A stretch of 64,000 bases of DNA from Alnus glutinosa. Lineage: Eukaryota > Streptophyta > Magnoliopsida > Fagales > Betulaceae. This document shows, piece by piece, positions 25,001-38,484 of this stretch (within the stretch, counting starts at the first letter, position 1; every line of letters begins with the position of its first letter). The DNA is taken from NCBI RefSeq assembly GCF_958979055.1, contig NC_084892.1, forward strand, positions 5,721,501 to 5,785,500, given 5' to 3'. Under the pieces are notes generated by a model. That model worked only from the letters and a program-made list of their open reading frames with translations. It searched no databases and had not been told where the DNA came from. A program made the translations under genes and the position numbers.

Positions 25001-27465
25001 ACAACCTTAGATTATTCAGATAACATATTCTTAGTTGAGGATACACAAAATTTACCTTAGTGGAGGATAAATCATCTAAACCCCAAACAGTGTACTATAT
25101 CTTTGGTAGGAATAAAAATACAGAAATAATGAAATCTGACAAAGAAGTATGTAAATCCAAACTTAGACAAGAAAAACAACTGCCTTTGTTTCTCTGTCCA
25201 ATAAAATAGTACTTGTATTGGTCTATGACCTCTAGACCAAATGGCACCTTCTCCTTCTTGTAAGAACGGGGTAGAAGGTGAAGTCTTGGTTTTAAGATCT
25301 ATTGGTACTTGTGTAACTTACCGAGTAAAAAAAGAATCTTGCATAGTGAATTACTTATAACACAAGAAAGGGTTTGAGGATACAACTCTCTGCAGAGTAT
25401 ATTACAAGAACTGTATAAAGCAATTCTTTAAAAAAAAATTCAAATACAAACTAGAACGATGTAATTTACCTCGATGCTATCCTTTCCAAACCAACAGCAC
25501 AAAAGGTAATCTTCTTTCCTGTCCCCGGAGTGGTAGGTATAGAGAACAATGTAGCAATCTCCGCTATAAAATTTACCAATATCCTCTCTGGGCAATGGAG
25601 TCTTTGCACTGCCATTGATGCGCCATACCTGGGGAAAAAGCAATGGCCAATATTTTGAAAGATACTTGATTTGAACCAACTTAATTAATCAACTCATTTC
25701 CAAAAGCAATGATGAAAAGTTATCAACTAGACCTCCATCTTTCCACCTCCCTCAAGCAAAGGCGGGACTTCCTCGTTTACGGGAGCACTTTTTGTCATGC
25801 CCTTGACACCAACCCCTTGTTGCTTCAACAAAGCTAGTAGTGCACAAAATACAATACTTCATAAGGTTTACCAGAAAAGAAATTCCTGTTTAATTTACAC
25901 ACAAGAATATGAAGACTACCTGCTACTTTGCCTCTTCCTTCCTCGTTGCCAGGAGTAGCAGAGCCCAAGGGCCAAGAATCAAAGTTGGACTTAAATGAAT
26001 GCGTCTCATAACCTTGAATAACCCGAGTAATACGAGTAGATTTTGGCCTATTTTGACTAGCAACAAATTCCTGGAGATAAAATCTGAAGTTAAGAATCCC
26101 TGTTTTTATTAAAGATATGACTAACTGGATGCTACGACACTACCTCAGCCATTTGGATGGCGGTTTTTCTCTCCTCCACTTGCGTCACCCGGCCAACCCA
26201 AATAAATACCTCAGAACCGCAGTCTAGTAGATAGCACCTGTTGTTTTCCAACAGGGATTTGGATAGTTCACCTTCCATTATCTTCACCTGTCCATCAGTA
26301 ATGCTGTAGAAACCAGCAAAAACAAGTTAACATTATGTTGATAATGGGAGACATCATGAAACACGGCTGTGCAAAATAACATGCACTATCTTTCAAACCA
26401 GAACAAAAACCTCAATGAGGAGAGAAACATATAGCTTTAGAAATCATACTCCCTCGATCTTAGTTTGAAATGACATGATGGTTAATGAAGAAGAAAAAGT
26501 ATACCACCCTTACAGAAATGGTCAAAGGTGGCACAACTTCTAATGAGTGTCTTGATTGGCTTTTTGAAATAGGATGGGGAATATATGGTAAGATGTAGGT
26601 ATAAATGCTTTTACTTTCTGTAAGTGTACACGTTTTGGAACATTCCAAAAAGGAAAGCAAGAAACTCAATATGAAAAGGAGTAACAAAATTATTAAAGGA
26701 AAAAAAAAAACGAAATTTAACAAGTTGATATATAGAACTATCAGCTTCTTCGTTAGATGTTTGACCGTAAGAACAAGGACACTAATGAAAATGTATGTAG
26801 TTTCATTTACCCTAATCCCTTTAAGTCATTAATGCAAGCATATTTATATCCTTGAAGTTGCCTGATCAAATGTTTAAAATCAAAAGGTGATCTTTTTCAT
26901 TTTTTGAAAAGCTTGATTGAATATTATTTAATGACCAATGATAAGTAAAGATACCAATAAATAATCCTCGAAAACCTCATAGCTTCCAATGGCAGCATAA
27001 GGAGGGGGAAAAACACACACACACAAACACACAAACACACAGAGCAACCTCTCCGCAGAATCTGCAACACATTAAGCTAATTACACTATTTTCTCCTTTT
27101 AAGAAAGTAATTACAGTATTAGCTAAGCTTTAGAGACCTACGACTTCAGTAGACCTTCTAGAAAGCAGGAAACAGACAATTCCATACAAAATAAATCAAC
27201 ATCCTCCCACTGCTGCCATAGTTATCATCTGTATTAGCAACATAAAACTCTTCATCTATGTATGCAGAACTATATAACGAGAGAAATATGTTTTTTGCTG
27301 TCACTTTCTTCACTATTTGTATTCAATAATAATAGTGAGTTAAAGACCCATCTGAAAGTGCTATTTGATAGTTAGGATATATAGTATGTGTATATGTATA
27401 TATTCATAGACACTTATGTATGTGTATATAAAAATATAAATACGTACATATAAATAAATATTATG

Positions 27466-27530
<65 letters not shown>

Positions 27531-29609
27531 CACATAGGGATAGGGATGAAAAGAAGATGAAGATGGAAAATCAACTGGGTGAAAAGAACAGTTAATGATC
27601 AAGCTGTCTGTAGATATCCATGCATTTAGGGAGAACACACAGACACGTAGACAGAGATGCAGACTAAAGCCAGTGAGCCAAACTCATTGTATCTTGCACT
27701 CAGAATGGTACTACTAACTGCCCTACTCGCAAGAAAAAGGAAACGATTTCCCACCTGGGGTAATACTCACACTTACAAGTAAATTATGGAACTGGCAGAT
27801 ACCACATAAATGCAAAATTACAGTTTCCAAGTGTCTGCTCTCCCAAAGGACCAAAATGATATAAAATGAAATAAGTTACAAATATTTGTTTTTTCCTTTT
27901 TTGGGGAGAGTGGGAAGACGTATACATAAGCACCACAAACTCTTAAATTCCAATTCTTGAACCACAGGGCACAAAGTGAAGGATAACAAATTTAGACAAA
28001 TTAAAATCCGCTTCACATTTCCAAATGTTGCTACCACTACTCACAAAAATAATGCTTTTCAATCGGAAGTAAAAATCAAATAGAAAAGAGGAAATTCATT
28101 AAAGAAAGCCTCACTTTTGCACAGAAATAAAATAGTGGAAGAGGAAAATACCTATGAAGTTTTGCAGGAGTGGCCTCAGGAATAATGTCATCTTCACTAG
28201 CGACCTTCTTGCCAATTGGAGCAAAACCACCAAAGAGGACCCAGAACTCACCTGAGTCTGACTCAGTATCCAACTTCCCATCATCTGGCATGGCAGTACA
28301 ATTTAGAAATCAAATGAAGAACCATGGATACAAATACATATGAACGACAAGAAAATATGGTAGGATAACGTAGGCTTGTTGAGAGTAGTAGACAGAAATA
28401 AGGCATCATAACAATTTTATATACATGTTCTCTTACCAACAATTGCAACATCACACTTCCCCTCATGATACTTTTCCTTCAAAAACTGAATTACTTCCAA
28501 TGCTTTGGCCCTCTCCTGGATATTGGAATTTGCACCATTGAACTGATAAATCTTATTCTGAGTGTCCAGGATAAATACATCATCGTGATTCAGTGATGAC
28601 CGGGCAAAAGGAACCTGCACAAGAAAAATGGAGAGTGATAATTCCTTGATCCATGCAAATCCATTTCTAAAGAATTTTTGTTGAACTCGTGAAGTTAGTT
28701 GGCCCTGCCTGTTTCATTCTGACAACTCGTTTTCCTCTACAAACATACAGACGTGTTTCAAATTCTTCTTCCTCGGGTGTTTTAAATCCTGATGCGACAC
28801 CGCCCTCCAATGGTATAATACAAGGTTTAAAGTATGATAAAAATTTGTCAGATTCATGTCCTTGTAATTCCCTGTGCTGTACTGCACGTCCTCCAAGAAC
28901 CGCATCAAGTTCAACAGTTTTTATAGCTGCCGTTCCGGATTCATCCTATAAGAAGTTACCAAGTTTAGAACCCATATTTTTAGGCCAATTCTTATCTTTA
29001 TATGAGCACAAACATTTAAAGTCAAGTCTAAGCGATGATTGACGAAAAATAGAAAAAGGCACACCTGACTCGAATCTTTCCCAATCCAGAAGTGTATGTC
29101 AAGGAGATAAGCACCTCCTTTGCCTTGTGTTGTCTACAGAAATGCTTGACAAGTAAGCGCGTGAAGAAATATGAAAGGCATAGAATCTATACATTCCAGA
29201 AGAATACAAGGCCTCTTTTTCTCATACGTATCTGTAGTTATTTGCTTTGAATTCCTGACCCCCCCCCTCTTTGGTGGAACAACCAACAAAAGGGCAGACA
29301 AAGAAGAATTGAAAATTTAAGTAATTTGGGTCATATGTAATATCATGTACCATATTATGACTCCTAATTGGTGCATACATCCCACCAAACTTTCTATCGA
29401 ACTTTTTAACCCCAAAACAGAAGCCACTTCGTCCTTATGTCCACTCCAAGTAACTTAGGAGAATAAAAGAAATAGTCCAGAATAATGGCTTAGGACAAAC
29501 AGTTCTATATGTACTTTTTTCAAGAGAAAATTATAAAGCACAAAGTACATAGACATTGAAGTTTAATTCAGGATTCATGTGAAGTAAAAAATATAAATAC
29601 CAAATATAA

Positions 29610-29663
<54 letters not shown>

Positions 29664-30068
29664 TGAATACAGTTTGCACAACCTGCAAGACAATGTAGCA
29701 ATCCCCCATGTAGAATTTTCCATATTCAGACTTTGGCAATGGAACAGGCTGAAAGCTCTCAATTCGCCAAATTTCAGCCCCTCTATAAGATGTTAAGTTC
29801 AACATCTAAATGTAAAAAGGCAGCATGTTCAACATATAAAAAAATAACCAGGAAAAGTCAGACATACACACAAGTGAAAGTGAATTATAATCCATAATAT
29901 TCTGTTTGCAGTGGAAGTAAATCTATATAATGTTTGCTCCTCTCTTGTACCCAAGACTATAAACAAACAGTGTCCACAAGTTCAATTCTTATGTCACAGC
30001 TCATAGTAAGGATACACTCTCTGACCCGCTCCCTGAAATGCAGGATCCAACTTTGCAGAGCTAGACAT
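15841..30068 (-). CDS. VLN3: Villin (VLN2/VLN3 type), actin-bundling and severing protein
   Basis: Cytoplasmic actin-filament bundling, capping and Ca-dependent severing protein. My splice reconstruction uses 23 coding exons: 30016-30068, 29683-29782, 29065-29133, 28709-28945, 28437-28614, 28152-28284, 26144-26303, 25920-26070, 25733-25833, 25470-25628, 24718-24786, 24579-24647, 24310-24447, 23401-23529, 22308-22455, 22133-22143, 21915-22055, 21690-21815, 20876-20938, 19344-19445, 16705-16942, 16059-16288, 15841-15954. The sum is 2,919 nt, in frame, giving 972 aa, the usual size. Six gelsolin domains run from about residue 17 to 725 (for example [20 protein letters not shown] and [19 protein letters not shown]). 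A linker has three QRA-x-ALAALxSAF-like repeats (exons 19-21), and the headpiece is about 910-972, ending [14 protein letters not shown]. Intron 4 has a GC donor and exon 16 is 11 nt. The VLN2/VLN3 subtype is judged from memory. Confidence 0.95.
17892..18124 (-). mobile_element. tRNA-derived SINE in a villin intron
   Basis: Reading on the minus strand: a box A-like GTCTCAAGTGG, a box B GGTTTGAATCC (plus-strand 18,048-18,058), a GC-richer body and a terminal A8. A 13-bp target duplication with one mismatch flanks it (CTAACAATAGAAT at 17,879-17,891; CTAATAATAGAAT at 18,125-18,137). This is the structure of a plant SINE (Au-like in appearance). It lies in the intron between villin exons 20 and 21, in the sense orientation of the gene. 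Confidence 0.85.
20309..20577. mobile_element. PIF/Harbinger-like MITE in a villin intron
   Basis: The 269-bp element has inverted ends GGGGGTGTTTGGCAAA and TTTGCCAAACACCTCC and is flanked by TAA on both sides (20,306-20,308 and 20,578-20,580). A 3-bp TAA duplication fits PIF/Harbinger elements. It lies between villin exons 19 and 20. Confidence 0.75.
22133..22143 (-). other. Villin 11-nt microexon (exon 16)
   Basis: The sequence GAAAGTTTCAG is preceded by AG and followed by GTGAGT on the minus strand. It completes a split Gly codon left by exon 15 and adds Lys-Phe-Gln, giving the NKGKFQVEE junction expected of villins. Skipping it would remove 11 nt and shift the frame. Confidence 0.9.
27469..27529. 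repeat. (GATA)n(GA)n microsatellite in villin intron 6
   Basis: A few GATA units run into more than 20 GA dinucleotides, inside the 1.85-kb intron between exons 6 and 7. Confidence 0.95.
28708..28709 (-). other. Non-canonical GC splice donor (villin intron 4)
   Basis: Exon 4 must end ...MKQ to join [12 protein letters not shown] of exon 5 in phase 0. The intron then begins GCAGGG on the minus strand rather than GT. The nearest usable GT would break the conserved junction. The acceptor of this intron is a normal TGCAG. Confidence 0.8.
29613..29657. repeat. (GA)n microsatellite in villin intron 2
   Basis: About 22 GA units, read as CT in the transcript, starting some 25 nt after the exon 2 donor. 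Confidence 0.95.
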
Positions 30069-33000
30069 TGCCTCAAAGCCTTCTCTATCACAGTTTCAGG
30101 AAAAGCCAAAAAGGATAATCTTTGAACTCCTACGTTCTGGTGTCTAGAAATTCCACAAGAGTCAACTGCATGACAGGAAATATGGGAGATTGAAAAGATG
30201 TCAAGACCAAACGCAACAAATCAGGAGCCTACTATCTATGTTGTAGCCATAGCTAACATAATAACTTTATAATGTCAGTTAACCCCATTAGCCGCTTTAG
30301 ATGATCCCTATGCATTAGATAAGCAGGTTAAAAAAAGACAGAAGTTTACCAATAACAAAAAACAAAAACAAAAGAAAAATTAGAAGACCCTAAATATAAT
30401 CAGGCAAGAATGTCATTCATTTTGCTTTGAATGGTGCTGCTACATACAGAGAAGTGACAGCTTCACAAAAAATAAAGTCAATTTGTGCAACTGCGTAGTT
30501 AAGTAACCTCAAGGTCAACAAAAAAAGAACTGCCCAGACAAAAGTTTAAAATTTTAAAATTTTTTGAATCAGTCATAACTCAATGTGGATCAGCATAGAT
30601 ACTTGGAGAAGATTTCATAGAGATCCTTAAAAGTTATCTTAGCTCTATGACTCTCATTATTATTGGAGTATCTACTCATAATGGTTTACGTGTTTGAATT
30701 GCCAGTACTAACTACATCTGGGTTAAGCCTACATCCCCATAAAGCTGAAATATCAAATTACTGATTTTTCAAGTACAGAAAACCTCCATAACAGACACAT
30801 TTGCCACTATAGCAGATATCTAGTATGCAACAAGCACATGTGTGTGTATGCCTAATGCTTCCATGTATCCGATATATTGTGGTTTGGATTGAAACATCTA
30901 AACCCATAGTGTCAGGTCTAGCATTTGCATTGGATTTGGTATCTTGACTCTGCTCTGCACGCTCCATCATATCTTTGTTTCAGTTTTCAAAATCAGAAGC
31001 AATGGTGGACCCAAGAATATTTTCCAAGGGGACAGTAGTTAAATATATCAGGTGGTGGATAAGATTCCACAAATATATATATATGGGGAGGGGGGCATTT
31101 ATGTAAAATTCTGTATGCATACATTTCAACAGAGAAGTATAGAGGGATTTCTAAGACCCAGGGGGAGCATAGCCTCCTGCCCCCTATTCCATTGCCCACT
31201 TCACAATTGATCACAAGCCATGCTGCAGTTGGCAATATTAGAGAACCCTTCCCTTACCCTCATCAGATGAGTAGAATTTGACTCACACATGTACTCAGCT
31301 TCCATCTCATTGCTTCCTATAGTGCAGAAATTCAGTCCTTTATACTCTTTCAATGAATTTAAAAATAATTGGCTTTCTTACCCCAAATATGCTCCAAGAT
31401 ACTTCTCTTCAAGATTCAGTTGTTGCTTAGATTTTTCAATGGCCTTCCATTCACGGTGATATATCAGCTAGGAAATAATGAAATTCCACCCCTTGACACC
31501 CTAAACATGTCCATATAAGTGCTTTTTTTCTTTGTTTCTTTCTTCATGTCAGCATGTGAACATTTGAGAGTGGACATGCATGACAAGATCCCATTGAAAT
31601 TATCCTTGAGAATGGTCATAGCGTCCTATGATTCCCATTGCTTCTTCACTCCACAGATATATTACCCTTTTTTCAATATGTTACTCCACAGCCGTATTAC
31701 CTGTTGCTCTACCAATTGAAGCCACTAATCCATTATGAAAATAATAATAATAATAATGGCAATAATTAGAGCAACTGTGTAGATATTATAACTTGAATTC
31801 TTAACAATCCAAGTACCATTTCAAATGGTCCTTCCAAAGAGTTCAGACTTAGCTTATCCTGCTTTAATCACTAAAGGCCGGATGAATTCCAGAGGAGAGG
31901 TTTTCTTTAGAGTCAATCTCATTGTTGGAATTTCAAATTACTTGCCGCAACCAACTTGTGAACTAGTCCCACTAAAAAACTCGTCAAATACAGTAACATC
32001 AGATTTTGTGTGTTTTGTTACCATATCTTGCATGCAAAGCTTACCAAAGCACTAAATTGAAGAAGACACAAGTGCCGGAAAATCAACAATGAGCATTCTC
32101 ATTCAGTTGCCAAAGTGATGACCCTTTTGAATGTGCATACTGCTTATCCTTGGTAACCTCCATATAGTTCTGCGACCAATCTATTATCCAAACTAAATAT
32201 CCATATTCCGCATATCAGGTAGACAAGACCTGTCAAAGCATGTACTGAAGTTGCCTACTGTCCCAATCCCAAATTAACACCTCAAACAAAATGCAATAAA
32301 ACCAAGTTGTAAATTTCATCATGAAATCACTGCAAACACTTAATAGGATGAGCCTCCATCCATTCTTGCACCAAATCACATTATCCCTATAACAAGCTCA
32401 TTGAAATCAATATGGGAAAGCATTTCATGTCTTCAAAGTCTGGCCAGTACTCCCATCACTTAAAAAACTAACGAAAATCTCTAAAATAATTCGAGTATGC
32501 AATACTAAAACAATTTAATGACTATTTACGGCTGAATCGAAACTCTAACCCGCAATCAGATTTTCTTAGTGATTATGTTCAAGACACTGACCTGGAAATT
32601 GTCAATCACAATACATCAAGACAACGAAAACCAAAAAATAATAATAAATCACTTGATTTACTCCTAGGCACAGCTCAATATTTTGATCTCCTTGTTTTCT
32701 CGACTTAGTTTTGAATTGATTCACCCTTTAACAAAGACAAAAGCTTCGAAACAAATTTAAGTGAAGAAAAAATTAAATATAAAATGAAAGATCAGACAAC
32801 TAACAGACGAACAACAAACTCAGACACACGATCAGGCAAGTAGCCAATGACAAACAATCCACGAACCCACATACCCATCACACCAAAGCTCAAATTCAAT
32901 ACAAAAGATGAAAACAATCAAAACCCATTAGAATGAGCAGAATATCGCATAGACCCAGATCAAGAAACACAATTCTAAATCACAATAACGATCCGATAAA

Positions 33001-33212
33001 GGGATCGGAACACAAACATGGAGAGAAAGAGATCTCCTAAATTGCAGTAATGGTAGGATTGAAAAGGCTGATCAGAGTATGAGAATTGCGGGAGTGATGG
33101 TCAGAGGTAATCGACGTACCTGAGATCGGTCTCTCTGTGAAGGTAATGATGGGGTTGAGAAAGATGAAAAATGGGTGTTAAGGGAAGGACGAGCTCGCAG
33201 AGCTGGCAATAA

Positions 33213-33244
<32 letters not shown>

Positions 33245-33490
33245 GGAGATACTTGGAAAGAAAAAGTGAATTATTGCTCTGTGCGTGTGTTTCTCTCTCT
33301 AACTTTTTAGGCTTTTGAGATTTGTATTTCAGAGAGAGGGAGAAAAGAGAAGGGTGTGAATGAAATGAATGAATTATGAGGATGAAGATGAAGATGACGA
33401 TGAAGATGGCAGGAGAAAAGAAGAAAAGGAGTGTTGTAAAGGGTATGGCCAGACAAAGTCGTTATTTTAAGGCAAAGATCCGGTGACGAT
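30069..33490 (-). promoter_or_regulatory. Villin 5' untranslated region, leader intron and promoter area
   Basis: The start codon at 30,066-30,068 is preceded by a possible acceptor close by, and a clear CAG|GTACGT donor on the minus strand puts the edge of a noncoding leader exon at 33,120. The leader intron is therefore about 3 kb. The upstream exon carries a CT-rich tract (GA repeat at 33,216-33,243 on plus). A TATA-like CATATAAG lies on the minus strand near 33,523-33,531, which would place the transcription start around 33,490 (inference). No separate gene is seen in the leader intron. Confidence 0.55.
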
Positions 33491-33531
33491 GGCACCGGCC
33501 ATGAAATGTTGGCCTTCTCTTTGCTTATATG

Positions 33532-35051
33532 GATTTTTGTTTCTTTTTTTTTTTTGGATTTGCCTTTCATTTCACTCAATTCTTCAGCACTTATAATTTT
33601 TTTTTATTAAATTCCTCTAATGCCTTGCGTCCCGAAAAGTTAATTTTATATATATATATAAATAATATATTCTAAATTTTTGAGTTTAAAAATGTATAAA
33701 GGAAAATTTCCACTAAACGGCACATAAATCTAAGAAATAATGGAAATTATTTCGATATTTTCCTATTTTCAGAATTTTTAAATTGATATTCTGTCGTTGA
33801 TTGAGATTCCTTCTGTGTAAGCCTGCTTAATTGTAGGAAAAACTGTTAAGGGTGTTCCCTCGTAACATGTCTTATACTACAGTCTACAGATATATAATGG
33901 GCCACCTTATCTACTTTGTTCTTCTAGATACTTTGTACCGCACCTATACATTTACAGATTACGATTTTCTGTTTTTATTAGTCTTATCTAGATTTTATAG
34001 AAATTCAAAAAAATCCAAGAAAAAGGATATGCAGTTTTATCTACGGAGATTTTTGTTTCCTTTCTTGTCCTTATAAAGATGACATAATTTTTAAAATTAT
34101 TATTTGATGAAAATATAATAGTGACTCATACTAAATTCGATAGTAATTTTAAAAGTCACATCATCTTTATAGGGATAAAAAATGGACAAAAATTTTCATT
34201 TTAGCATTACTCGATATGCAACCCAATGCCCAAATTTCAAATAATGTTACACTTCATACCCATTTTATCACGCTTACTTTACACCGGAGACGTAGCATGA
34301 GCCGAATAAAAATAGAAAGTTTTTTTTTTTAAGCAGTCGTTCAACCCATATCATGTCGAGAAATGATTGTTGTACAATTCTTGACACAACTCTTATCTAA
34401 CTTTGCCTAGTTTTTTCATTTTTTTTTTTTCAAAAAATGATGAAACCACTATGGGAAAAATGCTAGGTCATTTTCTTTGAAAAAAAATGAAAAAAATAAA
34501 ATAAAATGCCACGTAGATAAAGTTGGACAAGAATTATGTTAAGAGTTGTACAACAATCATTTATCTATCATGTGAGCCAATGTGAAGTGTGTGTAAAGAT
34601 TAGATTTATTTCATACCACTTTATCTACTCCATTGAGGCCCTTAAGTTATAAAGAGTAATATTATAGATTACACTTTTATTTAATCATTGTCATATCTTA
34701 TTTATATGGTATTATCAATTAATTATTAATTTTTTTTTTTGTTAAAAAAAAAAAAAGCATGGCAAATTCAATGGCCTATTAATACTGTCATATCAGTTAA
34801 AAAAATTTAAAAAGTATAATTTTTAGACTTATATAGCATAATTTACTAGGATGCAAATAGGGAAGTTTTTGGCTCTCTCTAATGGATAATCTTTTTCCTC
34901 TTGATTTTTAGTCCAGCACGAGTTTATCAAAAGCGTACTAAAAAGTAGTTGTAGGAGTCATATCTTTGTTGACACTTTATAGGACGAATTGACCTATCTA
35001 GTTTGGGCTGGTCCCAACCCCACTGACCCAACCTTGCCTTATTTAATTTAC
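33532..35051. other. Intergenic DNA with foldbacks
   Basis: No gene. About 34,050-34,200 is an inverted pair (TTATAAAGATGACATAATTTT versus AAAGTCACATCATCTTTATA). About 34,352-34,570 is another, with GAAATGATTGTTGTACAATT inverted as AGTTGTACAACAATCATTT, resembling a MITE. The rest is AT-rich. Confidence 0.5.
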
Positions 35052-35464
35052 GAGATAATTGTAATATTGGTCCTCGTAGTATGTTGTAATTATTTTTTAT
35101 TTTTTATGGTTTAAAAAATTCATGGAAGGTCCTTATAGTAAACAATAATTACAAATCGATCACTGACGTCAAATTCCGTTAAAATTTTTAACAGGTTTTG
35201 TTAAATGCCACGTCAGACCAATAAAAATAAGTTTATTTATTTATTTTTTAATAATATATTTTTTTATTAAGATGGACACGTGTCGCATTCTTATTGGTCT
35301 GACGTGGCATTTAACAGAATCTGTCAAAGAATTTAACTAAATTTGACGCCATTGATCGATTTGTAATTATTGCTTACCACAAAGACCTCCCATGAACTTT
35401 TTAAACTATAGGGAGTGAAAAATAATTATGGCATACCACAGGGACCAGTGGTGCAATTATCTCT
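35052..35464. repeat. Long foldback element, about 413 bp
   Basis: The ends are GAGATAATTG and CAATTATCTC. Long inverted arms include GCCACGTCAGACCAATAA on the left and TTATTGGTCTGACGTGGC on the right, plus CTGACGTCAAATTCCGTTAA with its diverged complement. A T/A-rich loop separates the arms. Confidence 0.75.
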
Positions 35465-35514
35465 TAATTCATTGAGTTCTGAACCACGCTACATTTTAAT
35501 CTTATAATTATTTG

Positions 35515-35805
35515 TGATTGCAATTTCGTAAGCAAAAAGTACGATTTTAAACCAACTTCGTAAAAAATAAACAGTTTGAAAATTGTGTTTTTAAAAAATT
35601 ACGATTTGAAAACGCAAAAAACTACTTTTTCAAATCGTGGGCAAAGGTTTTTTTTTTTTTGAAAACGCAAAATTCTAAAGGTTAAACTCATATTTTACCG
35701 AACGCTTGATTGCGTTTTTAAAAACTACTTTTTCAAATCGTATGTTTTAAAATCGTTATTTTTAAATCACACTTTTTAAAATCGCAAGCTTAAACAGACC
35801 TTTAA
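35515..35805. repeat. MITE-like repeat, GCGATTTTAAAA family, copy 2
   Basis: The right end, read in reverse, is AGGTCTGTTTAAGCTTGCG followed by ATTTTAAAAAGTGTGATTT, matching the left end of the copy at 13,139 in opposite orientation. Confidence 0.6.
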
Positions 35806-35947
35806 GCTCTTAGTATATTCAGTTAATGTGGCATGATCAAGCAACACTTGGTTTTTTTTTTTAATTAATATTGATTTAAATGTGCATCGAGCATGTTACG
35901 GTATGTTGAAAAAATACAAAATAATACTTTTAACAAAAAAAAAAAAA

Positions 35948-35948
<1 letters not shown>

Positions 35949-35983
<35 letters not shown>

Positions 35984-35985
35984 TA
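35949..35985. repeat. (AAT)n microsatellite
   Basis: About 12 AAT trinucleotides after an A-run. Confidence 0.95.
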
Positions 35986-38013
35986 ACACTATTAAATTAA
36001 CAAGGTAAAATAGCAATAAAATAAAATAAAAGTGTAGTTTCTCGGGTTTGGAAAATCAATGAAGGAAGATCAGTTCGTACAGAGACACGAAATTCTCAAA
36101 TTCTATTTATCTCTTCCCCAGTTGCATTATATGTCCGAATTCTCTCAAATTGCAAGTAATTTGAGAGAATCCTAATCTGTTATTTTCTTTCTTTCTTTTT
36201 TTTTTCTTTTTTTTTTTTTGTGTAGAACGGCTTGAAAAAATTTACTTATAAAAAATGTTGCTTGTTACCAATGAGAATTGAGTATATTTTCAATAGGTTA
36301 TTGTGCTTTATGTTGTAAAAAAACTTTGAGATAAAAGTTATATTTTGATTTTATAAATAAGAAGCGTCTCTTCAAAAGTTAAAGAAGAAATTAGCCTTTT
36401 GAGAGGAAAATTCTTTTTGACTACCTCGATAACAAGTGACCTTTTTAATATATAGTATTTTTCAACCCGTTCAATGTAAGGAACGACCTAAATTCACATC
36501 ATTTTAGAATATGCAATTTCTTTAAAATTGTAGAGAATTTTGATCCCAATTAGTGAGGAATAAAGTTTATTTTTAAAGTCAGTTAAAGGAATTTTATTTA
36601 ACTGACATTTGTCTTTAGAGTACGAAATTTAAAAAGGAAAAACCGTAACGAAGATTTAAGACCAATTAACAAACAAATTAAACTTAGGTAGTTAGAGGTT
36701 GACTACACTTTATTTCTTACTAATAATTGCATTTTGTGTACAAATCTTGAAGAAATAGATAATCATATTGTTGTTATTTATTGTCTTCTAATTTTATGAT
36801 TTTCAGTAATTACAAGCTCGTACACCAAACTCGAAGCAGTAGAAACATATGGGTAAAAAATAAATGAAAAATTAATCTATTACTTAGCATCATAATGGCA
36901 GTTGTAAAATAGTAGAAAAATTCATAACTTAGAGATATAAAATATATACAACTAAATTCGACGGTTGACTGAAAAAAAAAAAAGAAAAAAAAGAAAAAAA
37001 AGCAGGCTTAAGATGCCATTCTTGAACACTAATTCATGTTTAAAAACTAGTAATAAAAGGCTTTAATGGGTCCAGCCTCTCTTGCAACCTCGTTCTCTGA
37101 GAACATGTATGCCAACATCGTAGGGCTCAAAGAGAGAGTGAGAAGAGCATTGGTGGGGCACTAGGCCGATTAAAAAATAACCAAGCAACCATGTTCACTT
37201 AAATATTCCAAAACCTTTGGTTATTGAGAAATGTTAAACATTCAAATATATATATATATTTTTTTTAAATTTAGTTTTAACATGATGTGTCACAATCTCA
37301 TGAGATTTATTATTTTGAAAAATATACCACAATCTCATCAGAATTGTGACACATCAGGTTGGAACCAAATTCTAGAAAAATGTGTTGAGAAATCAAGCAT
37401 TTCTCTTGGTTATTTAATGCTGATTTGGTAAGAAAGAAAAGACCCAAAAATGAAATTGTTATTCCGTTATTTGGTTGTGTTATTATTATTAGAAATATTT
37501 CTTCTGATAAAATAGTTATTCCCTTAAAATAGGAATAATTGTTCCTCTAAAACAAGACAAGGAGTAGTTATTCTCTTAAGAATTAAAAAGTTCTATAAGT
37601 CATTTCTTTTAGCACCGAAAAAAAAAAAAAAAAAAAAAAAACGTCCCCATTGGTGGTCAACTACCCCCATCACCCTCGATGCCATTGAAAGTGATTGCGA
37701 CCACCCTCGGGCTCCTTAGAGTGGTGCTCCTAGAGGTTCCGTTGGAGGACGAAGATTTTTTTTTTGTGCCAAAAAAAAGAATGTTTTATAGGGAAATGAT
37801 TTTTATAGTTAAGGTATTTTATAAAATTTGGTTGAATTTTGATTCAATTCCTAATAGAAAATTATGATATTCATGTATTATCACCAAATAAATATAGCCA
37901 TTCAATTATAACTTCTTATATTTCTAGTAATATCCATACCTGTTTCTAAGTATTCATCATTTTAGTGTATCAAAAACATTTATTAGATAAGTACGTGAAC
38001 ATAGAAAGTAAAA
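35986..38013. other. Intergenic DNA, no gene seen
   Basis: Contains a short CTCAAATT/AATTTGAG palindrome near 36,141-36,171. A block at about 37,440-37,925 has partial similarity to 41,070-41,470 and is probably a diverged element, with paired TTATTATTAG/CTAATAAT-like edges. No coding region is supported. Confidence 0.4.
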
Positions 38014-38484
38014 GGGAAAAGTATACATATCCCCCTCAAATTATTATTCAATTGTCAATATTCTCATAAATTACCAATTGTGTCAATGTCTCTTCTCAAA
38101 CTACAAAAACATATCAATGTCCTCCCTAAGACCAACGAAAAGAAAAAAATGACCATAAATTTTTTTCAATACGACAAAAATGTCTTTGTAAATTCAGAAA
38201 AAAAAAAGAAGCTAAAACTAAAATATAAAAACTAAAAATTAAAAAGAAAAAAGAAAAAAAACTGAAAAATAATAAAACAATTTAAAAAAAAACGAAAAAA
38301 GAAGAAGAAAAACCAGATTTTATTTTGTTTGTATAACTTTTTGTTATTTTATTTTTTTAATAATTTTATCAAGGTATATTTGTCATTGGGAAAATATTGT
38401 CATTTTTTAGTAGTTTAAGGAGGACATTAACACAATTAATAGTTTGAGGGGGACATGTATTGACAAATTATGTATACTTTTTTC
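38014..38484. repeat. Foldback element, AAAAGTATACATATCCCC family, copy 1
   Basis: The left end GGGAAAAGTATACATATCCC is answered at the right by TGTATACTTTTTTC. Sub-terminal CAATTGTGTCAATG blocks and their complements extend the stem. A second copy lies at 40,620-41,062. Confidence 0.7.

Noticed and set aside
26605..26832. Plus-strand frame inside the villin gene
   Set aside because: It lies in the intron between exons 6 and 7 and has no motif.
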